From Acridotheres tristis (lineage: Eukaryota; Chordata; Aves; Passeriformes; Sturnidae), in NCBI GenBank assembly GCA_037013685.1, contig CM072891.1, forward strand, positions 3,326,501 to 3,390,500: 64,000 nt of DNA, given 5' to 3'. Made by a program: the position numbers and the translations under genes. Below the pieces are notes generated by a model. It was not told the origin of the DNA. It made no database searches and saw only the letters and a program-made list of their open reading frames with translations. Below are positions 23,017 to 36,400 of this stretch, in pieces (within the stretch, counting starts at the first letter, position 1; each line of letters opens with the position of its first letter).

Positions 23017-23078
23017 ATGTCCAAAGGACTATATAGGTGTAATTGAACTTTTATACAGCTCTTTTCTGCAGAATTAGG
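23017..23078 (-). repeat. Right inverted arm, part 2 (beyond the LTR)
   Basis: Resumes the homology to 20701-20760 straight after the LTR: ATGTCCAAAGGACTATATAG, then GGTGTAATTGAACTT and CTGCAGAATTAGGG, matched in reverse complement by the left arm. Joining parts 1 and 2 without the LTR and one copy of the five-base duplication restores the left-arm order, which proves nesting. Confidence 0.85.
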
Positions 23079-23787
23079 GATGACAAACCAAATGTCTGTA
23101 TAAAAATTATTTATTATGAAAAGGGTTGGACTGCAAGATCTTAACTGGAATTATTAGTGCACAGTACAGGTAGCTATAACTACTAGTACAGTATACTGCA
23201 CTATTTTTAAAGTAATATTGAAGCAATTATATTGAAGCAAGAAAAAACAATTATCAAGTAGAGGTTGATATTGCTCAGTCATAGCAACAACTGTGGGCAA
23301 ATCTCTTTCACTCAGCTTCAAGGAATAACCTTGAGGGGCATCCCCATGCAAAGGAAGGAATCTCCACACGCTCTCCAGTAAAGGCTATGCTACAAGAAAG
23401 TTCCCTTAGAAAGTGGCACTGGACTTTTATCATATGATTGCCAGTCATATGTTTCAGGCTAGCTGTCTCATCTCAGTATCTTTGGATATCATTGGTTTAT
23501 TCTTTATCAGGTACTTTAGGAGGTCAGCCACAGCTTTGCCTCACTAGTAGGATGTTTAACTTTGGAATTGATGAGTCAGGCTGATTTCACACAAAAACAC
23601 CAAAAGCAGCATGATGCTGCTTCTCCATTCACCACTGATTACTATGCAAATAGGACAGTTTGAGATATTTTACCCCTACTACAGGCAGAGATCCTGCTAG
23701 AGTGACTTAAAATTATCATCAATCTCTTATGGGAGTCACTGAACACTTTTTCATTTTCTTTCTCTACTGTCTTTGCACTTATTTTTC
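23079..23787. other. Unassigned non-coding DNA
   Basis: No recognised feature. A small direct repeat ATATTGAAGCAA occurs twice near 23216-23240. Confidence 0.6.
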
Positions 23788-24275
23788 AGTACAGGAAACA
23801 CATGGATCTATTGGAGCATGTCCAGAAGAGGGACACCAAAATTATCAGAGGTCTGGAGCATTTCTCCTGAGTGAAAAGGCTGAGAAAACTGGGATTGTTC
23901 AACTTGGAGAAGAGAAAGCTCAAGGGATACCTTGAAGCAGACTTTCAATACTTAAAAGGCATTTATAAGAAATATGGAAGCAGATAATTTATCAGGGCTC
24001 ATTGCAAAAGGACTAGATGAAATGGTTTTAAACTGAAAAAAAAGTATGTTTATGTTAGATATATGGAAGAAGCTTTTGTTAATGTGAGTGGTGAGACACT
24101 GGAACAGGTTGCCCAGAGAAGTGGTGGATGCCCCATTCCTGGAAACATTCCAGGGCAGGTTGAGTGGACTCTGAAGAACCTGGTCTAGGTAATGTCCCTG
24201 CTCATTTCAGGGAGGTTGCACTAAATGAACTTTAAAGGATACTTCCAGCTCAAAGTGTTCTACAATTCTGTGATT
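23788..24275 (+). mobile_element. CR1 LINE 3' end, plus strand (about 490 bp)
   Basis: This is the end of the RT frame and the 3' UTR of a CR1 copy. Recognisable phrases in order are AGTACAGGAAACACATGGA, TTGGAGCATGTCCAGAAGAG, AAGGCTGAGAAAACTGGG, TTGTTCAACTTGGAGAAGAG, ACACTGGAACAGGTTGCCCA and the tail ATTCTGTGATT. It is 5'-truncated with an intact 3' terminus, the standard form of avian CR1 insertions. Divergence is clear but moderate. Confidence 0.93.
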
Positions 24276-24376
24276 AATCTCCCTACTGTTCTTCCTACAT
24301 TTATTCATTAACAACTTCAAATACTATGAAATTACAATTTGGAGCAGCACTGAAGGCACAGGATTCCTCCTGCAGA

Positions 24377-24430
24377 TCTCTCTCTCTCTCTGTGTATATA
24401 TATATTTATATATTTATATTTATATATATC
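24377..24430. repeat. CT then TA/TTTATA low-complexity microsatellite
   Basis: A (TC)n run (about 24377-24391) passes through TGTG into an alternating TA and TTTATA stretch. Plus- and minus-strand frames across it are artefacts. Confidence 0.9.
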
Positions 24431-24594
24431 TCACAAATAATCATTAACCTAATAAAGATATTAAACATCCTGGGGACTACTCCACCAGTATATGCCTCAT
24501 TCAACTCACTTGTTACATTTACATCTGATCTTGCAGTATGTCTCCCCTCCACATAATAGACATAATAGGCATTGCCTAAACTTTTCATTACTAC

Positions 24595-24638
<44 letters not shown>
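24595..24638. repeat. (ATT)n trinucleotide microsatellite, about 15 copies
   Basis: A pure TAT/ATT array of 44 bases is flanked on both sides by ACT variant units (24586-24594 and 24639-24649). Poly-Ile and poly-Asn runs in the overlapping frames come from this repeat. Confidence 0.96.
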
Positions 24639-24639
<1 letters not shown>

Positions 24640-24649
24640 TACTACTATT

Positions 24650-27600
24650 TTGACACCACCATATATGTTTTTTTTCAGAGATGAAAGAGATGCTGAAATA
24701 AAAAGAAGACAAGGCAGTGAAAAAGATAGACAGGAGTGTAAACAGATGGGAAGAATGCTTGCAAATTAAAAAAAAAAAAACAAACTATAAATGCTTTAGA
24801 TTGCAGGTTCTCCCTACAATTAGTTTGGTGTTTTCCTCAGACTGGTCAATAGTTTGTAATGACAAATACATGTGCTCTGACACAATAGTGGGAAAGTTTC
24901 TTACTCTTGCAAAATAGGGTTTAATACTGTCGCAGGAGGTAATTTCATAACCATGCATATCAAAATATATGCCATGATCAGAAAAGCATTAAAAAACAAA
25001 GAAATTGATACTGGAAAAACTGCAAGAGTAATACCAAAGGTCTTTTAAGATTAATGTCTTTTGGGGTAAACACATGCTTTGTCATTTCTAAAGCAGCATT
25101 TTCAAATAATCTAGTAACACAATAATAACAATACAACTGCATTAAATTCCTATAGAAGTTTTGTCATCAGCTGTTGTGTTACTAAAACTAGTTGCACTGG
25201 TGCAAAAATACAAAAATTTACTAGTTACCATTCCTCTGCCACCTATCCTTTCTCAAAGTGTCCCAAATACTGCAGAAATTCACCATGCCACTCTTTCTTT
25301 TTACTGGATATTTTCCATATAAACATTAATGTTCAAACATTAATTCAGAATTAAAACAAAAAGAATTTTTAAAAATCATACTTTTAAAATTAACTCAAAG
25401 AAATAATTTATTTTTTATAAATTTAATTTTAATAAGTTTATGTCTTGATTAGATATAGGACATCTGAGATAAAAATTTGGCATGGCTTTATAATTCTTTA
25501 AAAAGTACAGTGAAAATGCTCTCAAAACCAGGATTGGTTGTTCTAGCTCATGAAGTAGAAAAATTAGGAAAAATTATCAGGGCTACAAAGGAGTATCTTC
25601 TTTCCATTGTGAATACGCCATATTGCAGAAACTTCCAAAATTATTTGGGATATAATAAAGGGTATTAAAAAATTTAAAATACCACTTCTCTGGGAAATGA
25701 CCCTAAAAAATGACATGGAAGTCACATCCGAACTGAGCAGAAAGTGGCATTCAAAGCCACATCCACCTGTGAGGTTATATAACACTGTGACATCCCTTAA
25801 GACTCTTGTTCCTAAGGCTGTGTTACACCTCTTACAGAAATATTAGTAAGTAGCAGTAACAGAGGAAGTAGGGGATTCTTTTTAGTTGAGTTTTTGTTGA
25901 AATGAGCCAATCATAAAACATCACGACTAAATAATCTACAGGCTTTTTTTCTGGGTACCATAATGTACTAACCAAAAAATTCAGATCTTAACTTTCTAAC
26001 CATGCCAGACATGAAATTACTTTGATTTATTTGCTAATGAAGAGTACTAACTATATTTTAATATTAGCCAGAAATAAAAAGCAATTATAATGAAGTACTC
26101 CGAGTTTTATCTTTTGGGGCAATCTAAATTATGTAGATTTAGTATTAGATGTAAAATGCAGGGCATTTAAAAGTTTTTTCATTTGTTTATGCTGTTGGAA
26201 TGTAAGGTCTGCTCAGATAAAAGAATCATAACAGATTGTAGGATTTTTTATATTTTCTTCATAATTTCAAGTTGGCACATCCATGAAATATGACACAATA
26301 ATTAATTAGTTTTCAGGATAAAATAAGAGCACAAGCTTTCTACACTGAATGCACATGCAAAATGCAGAGCTCCTATCAGTAGCAGAATTCTAGCAAAATG
26401 TGTGGCATTAAATAATGAAATAAACTTCAAAATTGTGTCATAAATGTATTTTAAATTATTACTTGCCAGCCTAAAATGATACAAGTTTCATTACTAGAGC
26501 TGTAATATTATTGTGCTGCTATGTATATTGACAGAGTATAATTTTATCATTAACAGTACTAAGCCAAAATTTAATTTTATAACATCATTTCTTATTGGCA
26601 AGAGTCTCCAAATTTTACTGCAGAACAAATTCCAGCATGTGACATCCATTCAGTGAATACTCTATCATTAGTGTTCCTTTTTATCCTTTCTGTGTGCAAA
26701 ACTTTATGGATGTTTATAAAACTATACTGACAAGGCATGATGGAAACAAGACAATGTCAAATATTTGTTTCTGATGTGACACCCAGCTCTTCATGCCAGA
26801 AACAATTTTCTTCAGAGCTGCTGAAACAACGTGTTTCAGTCAAATAATGTCTTTGGTAAATGCTTAATAGTGACTGTAGCATTTCTATGTGATACACTTC
26901 TGGCTCACTTGTGGAAGAACTGCTATATTTATCATTTTGAGATTTGTCTAGAAGTACTGTGAAAGATAAAATGGCAAGCTACACAGGTCTGAAAGGAGAG
27001 AAAAAAAAAATCTGTAATACAAATGATGGAATAAGTGGGCCTCCATAATGACCTATTATTTGGTTGGTTAATTGGTTGGCTTTCTTTTCTTCCCTAAACC
27101 GAGAAGTAACAACTTCTTTTCTAAATTTTTGATACTCTTTTCAGAAATTTTACTTGTGCAAATTGTGAATATGTGGTTTTGGTGTCAGTAATATTTTGAA
27201 TAAATAAGTTTTATAGGGTAATTAGAAATGGCTTTCAATGTGTTTTAAATATAAAGCCTATAAAATTCAATGCCTCATTTACTTACAATTCAGACTTTCA
27301 CTGAGTTAGTTTAGAGCAGGATTAGATTCAAATTTTTAGATCTACCTTTTCACTGAGCAGTTCTGCATCAGATTCTGGATTCAGAGTAATAGTTACTAGT
27401 ATGTAATAGACCACAAAAATACTTGAAGGTACATGTGTTAAAGCTGTTCCTAACTCAACAGTGCAAAGAAAAAAAAGTATCTCATTCTCCACATTTTCAT
27501 GTAGTATACTTGCTGATTTGCACTAATGCAAAGGAAAAGAGAACAGGCCATCTGGAACATCTAACTAAAGTTTGAAATTATTTTTAACTCCCATTGGCCT

Positions 27601-28957
27601 GCAAAACCAGGAAACATGGGGGCAAGTGTGTGTGGGAGGAATAATGATGGGACATTAATAGAGCTCTCTGAAAAATCAAGATATAATTAATTACAAAGAT
27701 TGAGTTGGTTGTTATTTTGCTGGTCCCCTTTCTGGGACCAGAAAGTCTCAGCAGAGGCGATGGTGTAAGGCTTGACAAACCCAGTCATGATCATGGGGGA
27801 TGACTAACTATGTTGGGAGCTAACTTTCAGTGTGGGCTGTGTCGAGATCTTCATGATACATCAAGGAAAACTGTACAATATTTGTATGCAAAAATTCTGA
27901 TTTTAGAAATATCTGGAGGAAACGTATTTTTTCTATTCTGTGTATTAGAATGCATACATGTATATTACACACTAAAAACCCGAACCCAACCTGAAATATT
28001 TCTGTTGCAGAAGAAAAGTTGTGAACAATGGCAGTGGAATCCTAAATGTATTTTCAATAAAGAAGATAGAAAGTCCTTTATGTAAAAAAATACAGTGATA
28101 AATAATAGTGTACACGTTATTGTATGTATATGTTTCATATAAAGCTTTCTATCCTATCCAGTCTGCTAGCACTAGGTGGCTTTGGAACAAACACAGGTAG
28201 TTTTTCAAAGATGCACTGTCAACTGGAAGAATTCTATATGTAATTAATTTTGTACTAGAATTCTTCCTATGCAAATTTTACACCATTACTATTTAAAAGA
28301 ACACAAAACCGAAACAAATGGCAGTATATTTGTATGTAATTGAAAAATTCGATTGATATAAGCAAGGATTCAATATTCTTCCTTCTAGTGGTAGTGTCGG
28401 ATGGAAGTTTTTCCATATTTATTTATAATTAGATGTCCTGCTTTGCAGTAAGAAAACAAAGAAGGTTAATGTATAGGTGTAATTTAGCAGATTCTTACAG
28501 CTTCCTGTAATTCCCTGAGCTTGTTAGTTGCATGTCTGCATTTTTTATTTCCTTTCCCTCTTCCTGCTGCTGCTGCAGTTAGCAGAACAGAGCCCAGTTG
28601 TCAGTCCCAGTAGTGAACCAATCCTTGCCATATGCCTCTCTTTAAACTTTAAAGTGAATAAACAATCTCTGCCTGGCTTAATTAAGAACCTCAGTATTCT
28701 GCTCTCCAATGCTCTTTATTTTTTTTAGTCATTTTATTTTCTGATAGATCAGCCAAATTATACAGATAAAAACACAGAAACATCCCTTGAAGAAAACCGA
28801 ACATTATTTTGGTAGGCTCAATCTTAGTTTTCTGTTTTCATGTAGGAATCATTCATTGTCTCATTCAGAAACTGCTCTGAACAGCTTTCTGTAAAGCCCA
28901 TCAACATTAATCTATCCTATGAAATGTTATACGTGTGGAAGCAGGAAAGCACAGGGA
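24650..28957. other. Unassigned AT-rich non-coding DNA
   Basis: No gene recognised. An A-run (24769-24780) follows a short open stretch at 24680-24768 whose translation (charged, RDERDAEIKRRQ) fits no family I know. A hairpin with 8 bp arms CTGGTCCC/GGGACCAG lies at 27720-27741. Confidence 0.55.
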
Positions 28958-29238
28958 TGAAGGGGTGTGTTGCACCATAGGACAAATTCACTTTGCAGTC
29001 ATATAATGCAATACGTGTCCAAACTGCATTGTTTGCTTTATGGCAGCTCTCTCCATGGGCTCAAAAGAGAGCAGGGAATGAAAGGCATCCTGCCATCCAG
29101 TGCACCTGCTCAGGCACTGAGCTCTCCACCATCCTTTGCAGAGGGGCTGTATGGCTTCGAGGTGTTCAAGGCAAAGTTGGAGATTGTTTCCTCTGTCTTT
29201 ATACAGCACTCTGCAACCTAACCAGGCTCATTAAATAA
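28958..29238. other. GC-richer patch with several overlapping open frames, unidentified
   Basis: About 280 bp are visibly less AT-rich than the surroundings. Three frames of 73-84 codons are open at once (28967-29221 and 28993-29238 plus, 28988-29209 minus). Simultaneous openness in sense and antisense reflects few A/T-only stop triplets rather than coding. No splice-bounded exon or known protein motif is visible. It could be a conserved non-coding element, an old repeat or a non-coding RNA exon. Confidence 0.35.
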
Positions 29239-32200
29239 GAGGACTAAGAATAATCTTCTGCTCTTCTGGTACAACATTATTGATTGCAGAATTTTAAACA
29301 TTGAATTTAAAGCAAAAATCCCCATTCCATTGCCTGACAAACATCACACCTGTTTCCATACTGTTTGCAATTGAAGTTTTCATCACCACTTGAGAACATT
29401 GATACAATTTGACCTTCCCTGAACCATCTTATTTACTTAATTCTGACCTGGAACCCATGATGATTTTCAATTCTACTAATCTGGTTTTCACACAGGTGTT
29501 TCTCATTGCATTTCCATTTAAGAATATCAGCAGTGCTTTAGTAACAGTGACTTTGTTCAGCTAAACAGTTTATGACAGCTCATGCACAGAATTTTTATCT
29601 CTTTACATAAAACCCCATCAGTGGTGCTGGCTCACAAGCACACCTGGTAAAGCATATGTTTTTGATCTTTAAGTATATCTAGGCAGGCCAAATGAAAGAA
29701 AAGGATAAGCTTGAATCTATGAGAGATAGCACATCCAGGGACCAAGAATCTCTATTTTGAACTTTCAAAAAGCATCTAGTTTTTGAAATATTTCTAGTGA
29801 TTATAAATAAGGAAAACAAAGCCTATCATTGACCTTTTTTAAAGAAATACAAAAATTAAATTTTATGTTAAACTTTCTGCCCTCTATGTTAATAAGCATT
29901 TTAGAAAAACTGAATCTAGATGCTATTTAAAGTCCTTCAAATGAAGAGGTTTTGGAATAACATATTATACAGAGCACCACCAACACATACACAAAACCCA
30001 CAAACATGCAAACTTCAAAGCCCTTAGATTAATTGTTTTTTTCCAGCATGTAATTTTAGAGTTTAACATAAATTGAGTTTTTCCACATTACTAATAGTGG
30101 TGACTAGTTCAATCCAAGAAAGTGGAATCATGGAAATTTCAAAGCGAATGTAACAGGAAGTTGCCAGATTACTTCTAAGTCTTGCCAAGTTTTTATATAA
30201 CAAAGAAAAGAGAAGACTCTCCCTATGGAAATTCCTTTTTTAGAGGTTTTTATCCTTAACCAGATGTTATTGGTATAATTTCCAGAATGATAAGACAGCT
30301 GCCAGACAATAAACCATATAACATGAATGGATGAAGTAAAAAAAATAGTCTAAAATTAAGCAGCATTTGTTTCAGATAACAGCAATTAGCAGACATTGGG
30401 CCTATGCAAACCACTTTGAATTTTCTATGGCTTAGAGATTTTCAGCTCAAAGCACAGATTTAAACACATTCTTACAAATTTGTGGTACATCATATAAACA
30501 ACCCAAGCCTATACATCAGTTCAAATTGAAAGTGTTTGAGATTATGAAAGTTGATGAAACTTTGAAGTGCAAGAGAATTAAGCTTGAAGTCAAGAGATGG
30601 TAAGTCTGAGAAAAGTTTATGATTTTGCTGTTCTTGAATCTGAACCCTAACTCTAATTCTGCCTGAAATCATACAGCATGTTTAAAGAGATTGCATTGTT
30701 CTGGTTTGCATGGCAATTGACAGATTCCGAAGCACTGATGCAGACCATATTCCAAAATCTTAAAGTATGTCACCTGTGTGCATTTAACACCAGCCTCTCA
30801 TTGTGTTTTTAAATATCCCTTCACCACTTAATCTTCACAGGTCTTTGGTATGAAAGTGAGATCAGACCATAATTTTCTGGCCTTATCTTCAATAAAATCA
30901 AATCAATCAAATAACAATTTGCACTGCAACAAGAGATTTTTGTTCTACAAGCATTTCAAAGGGCTTTTCAAGACTTGGTACTGCATCCCTACTTTTTAAG
31001 AAAAGAAGAAATAAAGGTAGTAGTTAAGCAAGTACCCTAGATTCATAGAAAGTCAGAGGCAAAGGATAGAACAGAATCTAGATTTTTTCATATTTCAGTC
31101 CTCTTATTTTCAGAAAATAAACATTCTCTGCTTCTGTCTTTTCTGTTGTATATTTTTATTTCATGTCATAAGTATTGATGAACATTGCACAACCTGAGTA
31201 TGACAGCCCTTCTTTTAGAGAGACAGATACCAAATACTACTTTATATTACTGGCAGAACTTATCAAAATAGCTCTTCTTACTAAAGTGGAAAAAAAAGTA
31301 AGTAATTTTTAAAGCAACTAACTTCCTGTGCATGGAATCTTATGCTGTCACTTAATGATAGGTTCTTAAAGATAGAGTCCAGTGAAAGCCACATCAGAGT
31401 CAGAGAGGCAACTGATGGCAGAGAGATGCCATTTTGGAAAACACCTACTCAGCTTTCAAAAGTTTCAAAAGGAACTTCTAACTTCAAAAGCAACCTTAAA
31501 GAAATAAGTTTCTTCCACTTTACATATACCAATTAACTTTGGTAAAGGAAAATCAAAATTGAAGTTCCTACAGTTCTACCACAAAAGTGCAAGGGGAGAA
31601 AACAGGTACAGGAAATTAATTTGGATTACCCAGATTTCACAGGTCCTGTGTGACCTGATTTCAAGCATGCAGAATACTTCCCCAGAGATGACTTCAATGA
31701 AAGATGAAGATAGCCCTTGAGACAATGAGATCCATAGAGAACACTATGTACATACAGACCTCAAGGAATAAGTTTTTATTTCTTTAAAAAATGCATCCTT
31801 ATGCCACGTATTTAATTTTTGAGGAAACATGATATATTTAAGTCAGGAGGCACAAAAGATTAATGGCCTAGTTAACAAAGTCCATAGATATCTCCATACC
31901 AGTGCTGTGCTACACAAGTAAGATCAAGCAAGAACTGTAAAGAATCCATTTTGCATCACAACACATAACCACCAAGCACTGGCAAATGTGTTCTTTTCCC
32001 TTGGTTTAAGAAAAGCAACTCAATTCATTAACAGCTTTTCACTTAGTATGATTTGTGTGTATTACACTCAAACACTCAGCTGTCATACGAAATGATGGGA
32101 GCTGACAGTTTGGAATTTGAAAGGTTTGACTCCTTTTGAATGTACTAAATGAACAAGTGCTGTCTAATTTTTGTTGAACTGAGCCCAAAAAAAAATCCCC

Positions 32201-33260
32201 TACAAGGATGCACAATTTTATTATACCTTTTCAAGTTTAATATGCACAGTGAATATTCAGAGCTTTTCAGCCAGATACTCAGTTAATTCCATGACTAAGA
32301 AAGATGTCATTAGGTAGGCTTCAGGCAACAGTGAGCTACAAATGGAATTCCTTCCTTATTTTCTGAAACTCAGAGTTTATGATCCATATCCAATGATGAA
32401 TGGTCTATAAACTCTCTTATGGTCTTTAATTGCATAAACTTTGCATTATAGACTTACATTAGCTTGTGAACATTTTTTGCTACAAGATGTAAAAAACCAG
32501 TAAAAACAGAAGTTCCCTCAGCTCTTACACAAATAGAGTATATAATTATTCAGTATAATTTGTTCAGTACTTATGTTCTTTGTTTGAATTTGTACTTTTC
32601 CACAAATTGAGAGAAATAAGGCTCTACTTTTTAAATCTTAAAAGTTTACATTTTTTAATGCTTAATTCCTGAAATTCATGCTGTCTCGTTAGCATTCTGA
32701 GTCCTATCAACATGAATTGGTCCTAACCCTGTCAAATTATTTTACCTTTGTAGCTGCTGCTTATATTGGTGTATTAATACATGGCTTCCTATACCCTAAG
32801 AGCAGCATATATGCTTCCTGAGCAGTGCACTCCTCCACTGGCTTCTGCTGACATTTTGACTTGTTTTAGAAAGCATGAAATAAATAAGGAATAAAAGTTG
32901 ACATAACGTATTTGATAATTATCATAAAGAGCCTCAGACAGATTGCTTATATATACTTATGAAGCTAAAACACAACAACCTAGAATTTAAATTTTGGACA
33001 GCAATTTATATGAAAACAAAAAGAGACTTGTCAACCCAGGTTATGAGCAGAATTACAGGCTTTGCCCCTAAATTACTGTCCACTAGCATGCCAACTAGTT
33101 GAACCAAGTGCTGTATATCACATATATCTCTTACTATAAGAAATACTGATAATGCTGCTTTGATCCTTGGCCCAACCATTAATCAAGCAGGAAAATGTTA
33201 GAAAAAAAAATAAAAGACATAATTTTGAAACTGAATTGGCTGTATTTGGTATTGCAAATG
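29239..33260. other. Unassigned AT-rich non-coding DNA
   Basis: No exon, RNA gene, LTR or CR1 phrase was recognised. The longest frames are of 60-64 codons (30490-30672 minus, 31342-31536 plus), without known motifs. Confidence 0.55.
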
Positions 33261-33452
33261 CTTCCAGATTGGAGAAGGTTCTGAGGAGCCCTTTACCACA
33301 GCCTTCCAGTACCTAAAGAGGGCTACAAGAAAGCCAGAGAGGGACTTTTCACAGAACACATAGTGATAGGACAAGGGGAAATGGCTTTGAACTGAATTTT
33401 TGAATGAAGATTTGTAGACAAACATAATGGTTTCAGGAAATTAATCCTGTGA
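33261..33452 (+). mobile_element. CR1 LINE internal 3' UTR remnant lacking both ends
   Basis: Contains CR1 phrases in order: TTGGAGAAGGTTCTGAGGAG, CCTTCCAGTACCTAAAGAGG, GCTACAAGAAAGCCAGAGAG, GTGATAGGACAAGGGGAAAT and GGCTTTGAACTGAA. It fades out at GGAAATTAATCCTGTGA, where CR1 has the GAAATTCTTCACTGTGA block. The last 200 or so bases of a normal CR1 end and the terminal tail are absent. Minus-strand frames across it are shadows. Confidence 0.88.
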
Positions 33453-36400
33453 ATTTTAATGATGTTATTTGTTTTCCTCAACTGTATTGAAAAATCAACA
33501 TAAATCACAGTTACTGAAATTAAAAAGAACCATCTCATATGGAGAAATGGCTGCTAGGAATTTTTTTATGTCATGTTTTGCTGTTCTGCTTAATCTGACT
33601 AACAGCATAGCTTTAATTCCACATCCATTAGCAAATAATGGCGTCCATGTCAAATAGACTTGAGGCTCACATAATTCTGAGTTTTGCAATAATTTTGCAA
33701 AAGAAGATATTATTTAAACTTTATTAAACTCAAAAAATATCATTAATTTTACTCCTATATATAATTTCAGCATACTGTGCTACTGGGTGTTAAGCAAGCC
33801 AAATAAAGAAACTCCATCTCACAGAAGATCTCTTCATTATCAACTATCAGAATATTAGTACGTATGACAGTAAAAACATGCTTGGAGTATTATTTGAAAT
33901 AAACATGCCTCAGTATTGCACAGAAGACAAGCATGTTACTCACGATTTAACTCTCATGTTGCATTAGAAAATTTGAATGTTTTGGTTAGCTATAAAATAA
34001 TTTCAATATTGTCAGCATATTATTTGCAAGTCTGACTTAATCTTCACCTAGAGGATCATACACTGTTATTAGGACTGGTTATTGACTGTCTTATTAAATT
34101 TCTGCCAATAAGTATTTTTAAATGTTGGTATATATGAATGTATGCATTTTAACAATTCTTGATTTCTCTTTTCAGTATTTAGTGAATGGAGATGGCTTGC
34201 CTGCTAAATCATTTTCATTTACTTAATCATTTTCTGTAATTAAATGATCTCCAATGATTCAGGAAATGAAGATGTGTAATAAACTTAAGGAAATTGAACA
34301 GTCAATAACTGGGATAGATGACAGCAGTTAACTACTGTATGGGGAGTTAAAAATTCCCATGCTCTATCTAATTGTATGCCTCCAGCCACAGTCTCTTCTA
34401 ACACAGTGAGAATCTACAATGTGTTGAGTATGATTAGGTCCATAAAAGCAGCTGCATTTTGGCCATCTCTCACCCATGGAAGGCTAAAGTAGAATTAGGA
34501 TGAAATTATTACTGTAGAATTTCTTTTCTGCTGCTCTGAAATCCTTCCCTGCATACACTATTTATAAACATAGGTCATGAGGGGTACTCCCATTCCCACA
34601 TTCCCATCCTCAATTGCTGTCGCCATCCACATCCTTTCCCCAGAAAAGAGGAGGGCTACCGAAGCACTGTGCTGCAGGATTTCCTCTAGACCATGTATAG
34701 TATGGAAGGAATTGGAAGAAGATGAAAGAACAACATCAATGGAGCACGAGGGAACTACTCCAGGTCTCCCAGGCATTTCCACAAAATGTCATAAATCAAA
34801 CAAATGTAAATGATTGGAAGGAACATGCTTTAGTCAAGGAGCTATTTAGGAATAAAGTGTCACACATTTTCCTATACATGCTTGTACCAACTCCAGCCTG
34901 GGACCAATCCTATTTTCTCATGATTTCTATTTTGGAAAATAACAATACAAAATTGAATAGGCACTTGTGTTCAAATGTTCTTTATGCTAATGACTCCTCA
35001 ACGTTTTGCACAGTTGCATGACATTAAAATAAATTATTTCATTCCTAATATAACATATTTGTAGTAGGACTAATAGTAGGCTTTTCAGAGACTATTCTAA
35101 GTTTGCAGTAAAAAAGCTCATGAAAGCAATCTCTTTTTAATTTTTTTCTAAATTTTAAGATCCTAATATTCTCTAAACAATATTGGTTTGAATTGAATTG
35201 AATTTACCAGTACTTTCATTCCTTTCTGCTTTGACAATGTCTACCTACTATAGAAGAAAACAAAATAAATTAAATTACAATTTTTAACAATGTCAAATAT
35301 TGCCATTTATGCAAGTAATATTTACTATATACTGGAAGAGATGTGATTGTATTAAAGAAATGAATTCCTAATAACAAACGGAACAGGTGAACTTCACTGT
35401 TATCTTTACCATAGATAAATTATGTTGATTAAGTAATCCTTTGTATAGGCAAATCATTCATTTAATTGCTATGTCTATATGTCTAACAGACACTGCTACG
35501 CTGCCTCAGGAATTCCAGAGTTCCTAAATAATGTAGAAATCTGCCTAGAACTGAGGAGATGCCCCCTTCCTTCCTGAACACCATTCAGCTCTGCTCTTAC
35601 ACTCTCACAAGAGGTACAACGTGAAGCCACTAGCCATTTGTAAAATTGCCAAAGTATTATCTTACACTGAGAAGGGCCAATTCATTAAACTGAATAATTA
35701 ATTAAATAAAATTTTCAAGATCTATACAGTATCTATCAAGACCTCAATAATAATAACAGTATAAATGGCTTGTTTTGTAGGACACTTTCTTGTGGAAACA
35801 TGAAAATATAGGAAGTGTGAAAATGTAAAACAGTTCATTGTTCCAAAGCCTATTTTTCATCAAATTAGACACTGAAACGCATCTTGAAACACCAGCATTT
35901 CTTACAATTCCACATTTCAAATACACTTAGCAGATAGAAGAATAACAGAAAGATGTAACTCCACCTCAGTGCTCTCTTCCCCCTTTATCCATCAGCAGTA
36001 TTCAGAGAAGACATTCTGTGTGTATACACTGCTTCAGAAGAAAGGCCATTACTCCGTGCCAAGCTAACACAGGAGTGTTTAATCTGGGTTTATAAACAAT
36101 ATGTCCCTTTCAATAGTTGTAATTAAAAAAAGAAAATTCTATAATTCTTCTATTTTTATCTTTATCTTATTTTTCTTTAGCAATGCAGTGCAACTGCTTA
36201 CACAGATGTACAGGCTCTGGCCTCCTTAGCTTCTATGCTTAGACCTGAAAAGATCTGGGAGTAATTTGGCTTCATTTTGGATATCCTGTTAAGGCATTAA
36301 AAATGGATCAACTCCCCAGTTGCCTTGCTGCTTTTATGTGCTCTTCATAAAAGGTTTCAAAAGTAGAAGAACAATATATTTGTTATTTCTGGCTCCGTTA

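Noticed and set aside
27720..27741. Hairpin CTGGTCCC / GGGACCAG with a 6 base loop, terminator-like
   Set aside because: Bacterial-type terminators do not apply in a bird genome, and 8 bp arms with a short loop are at chance level.
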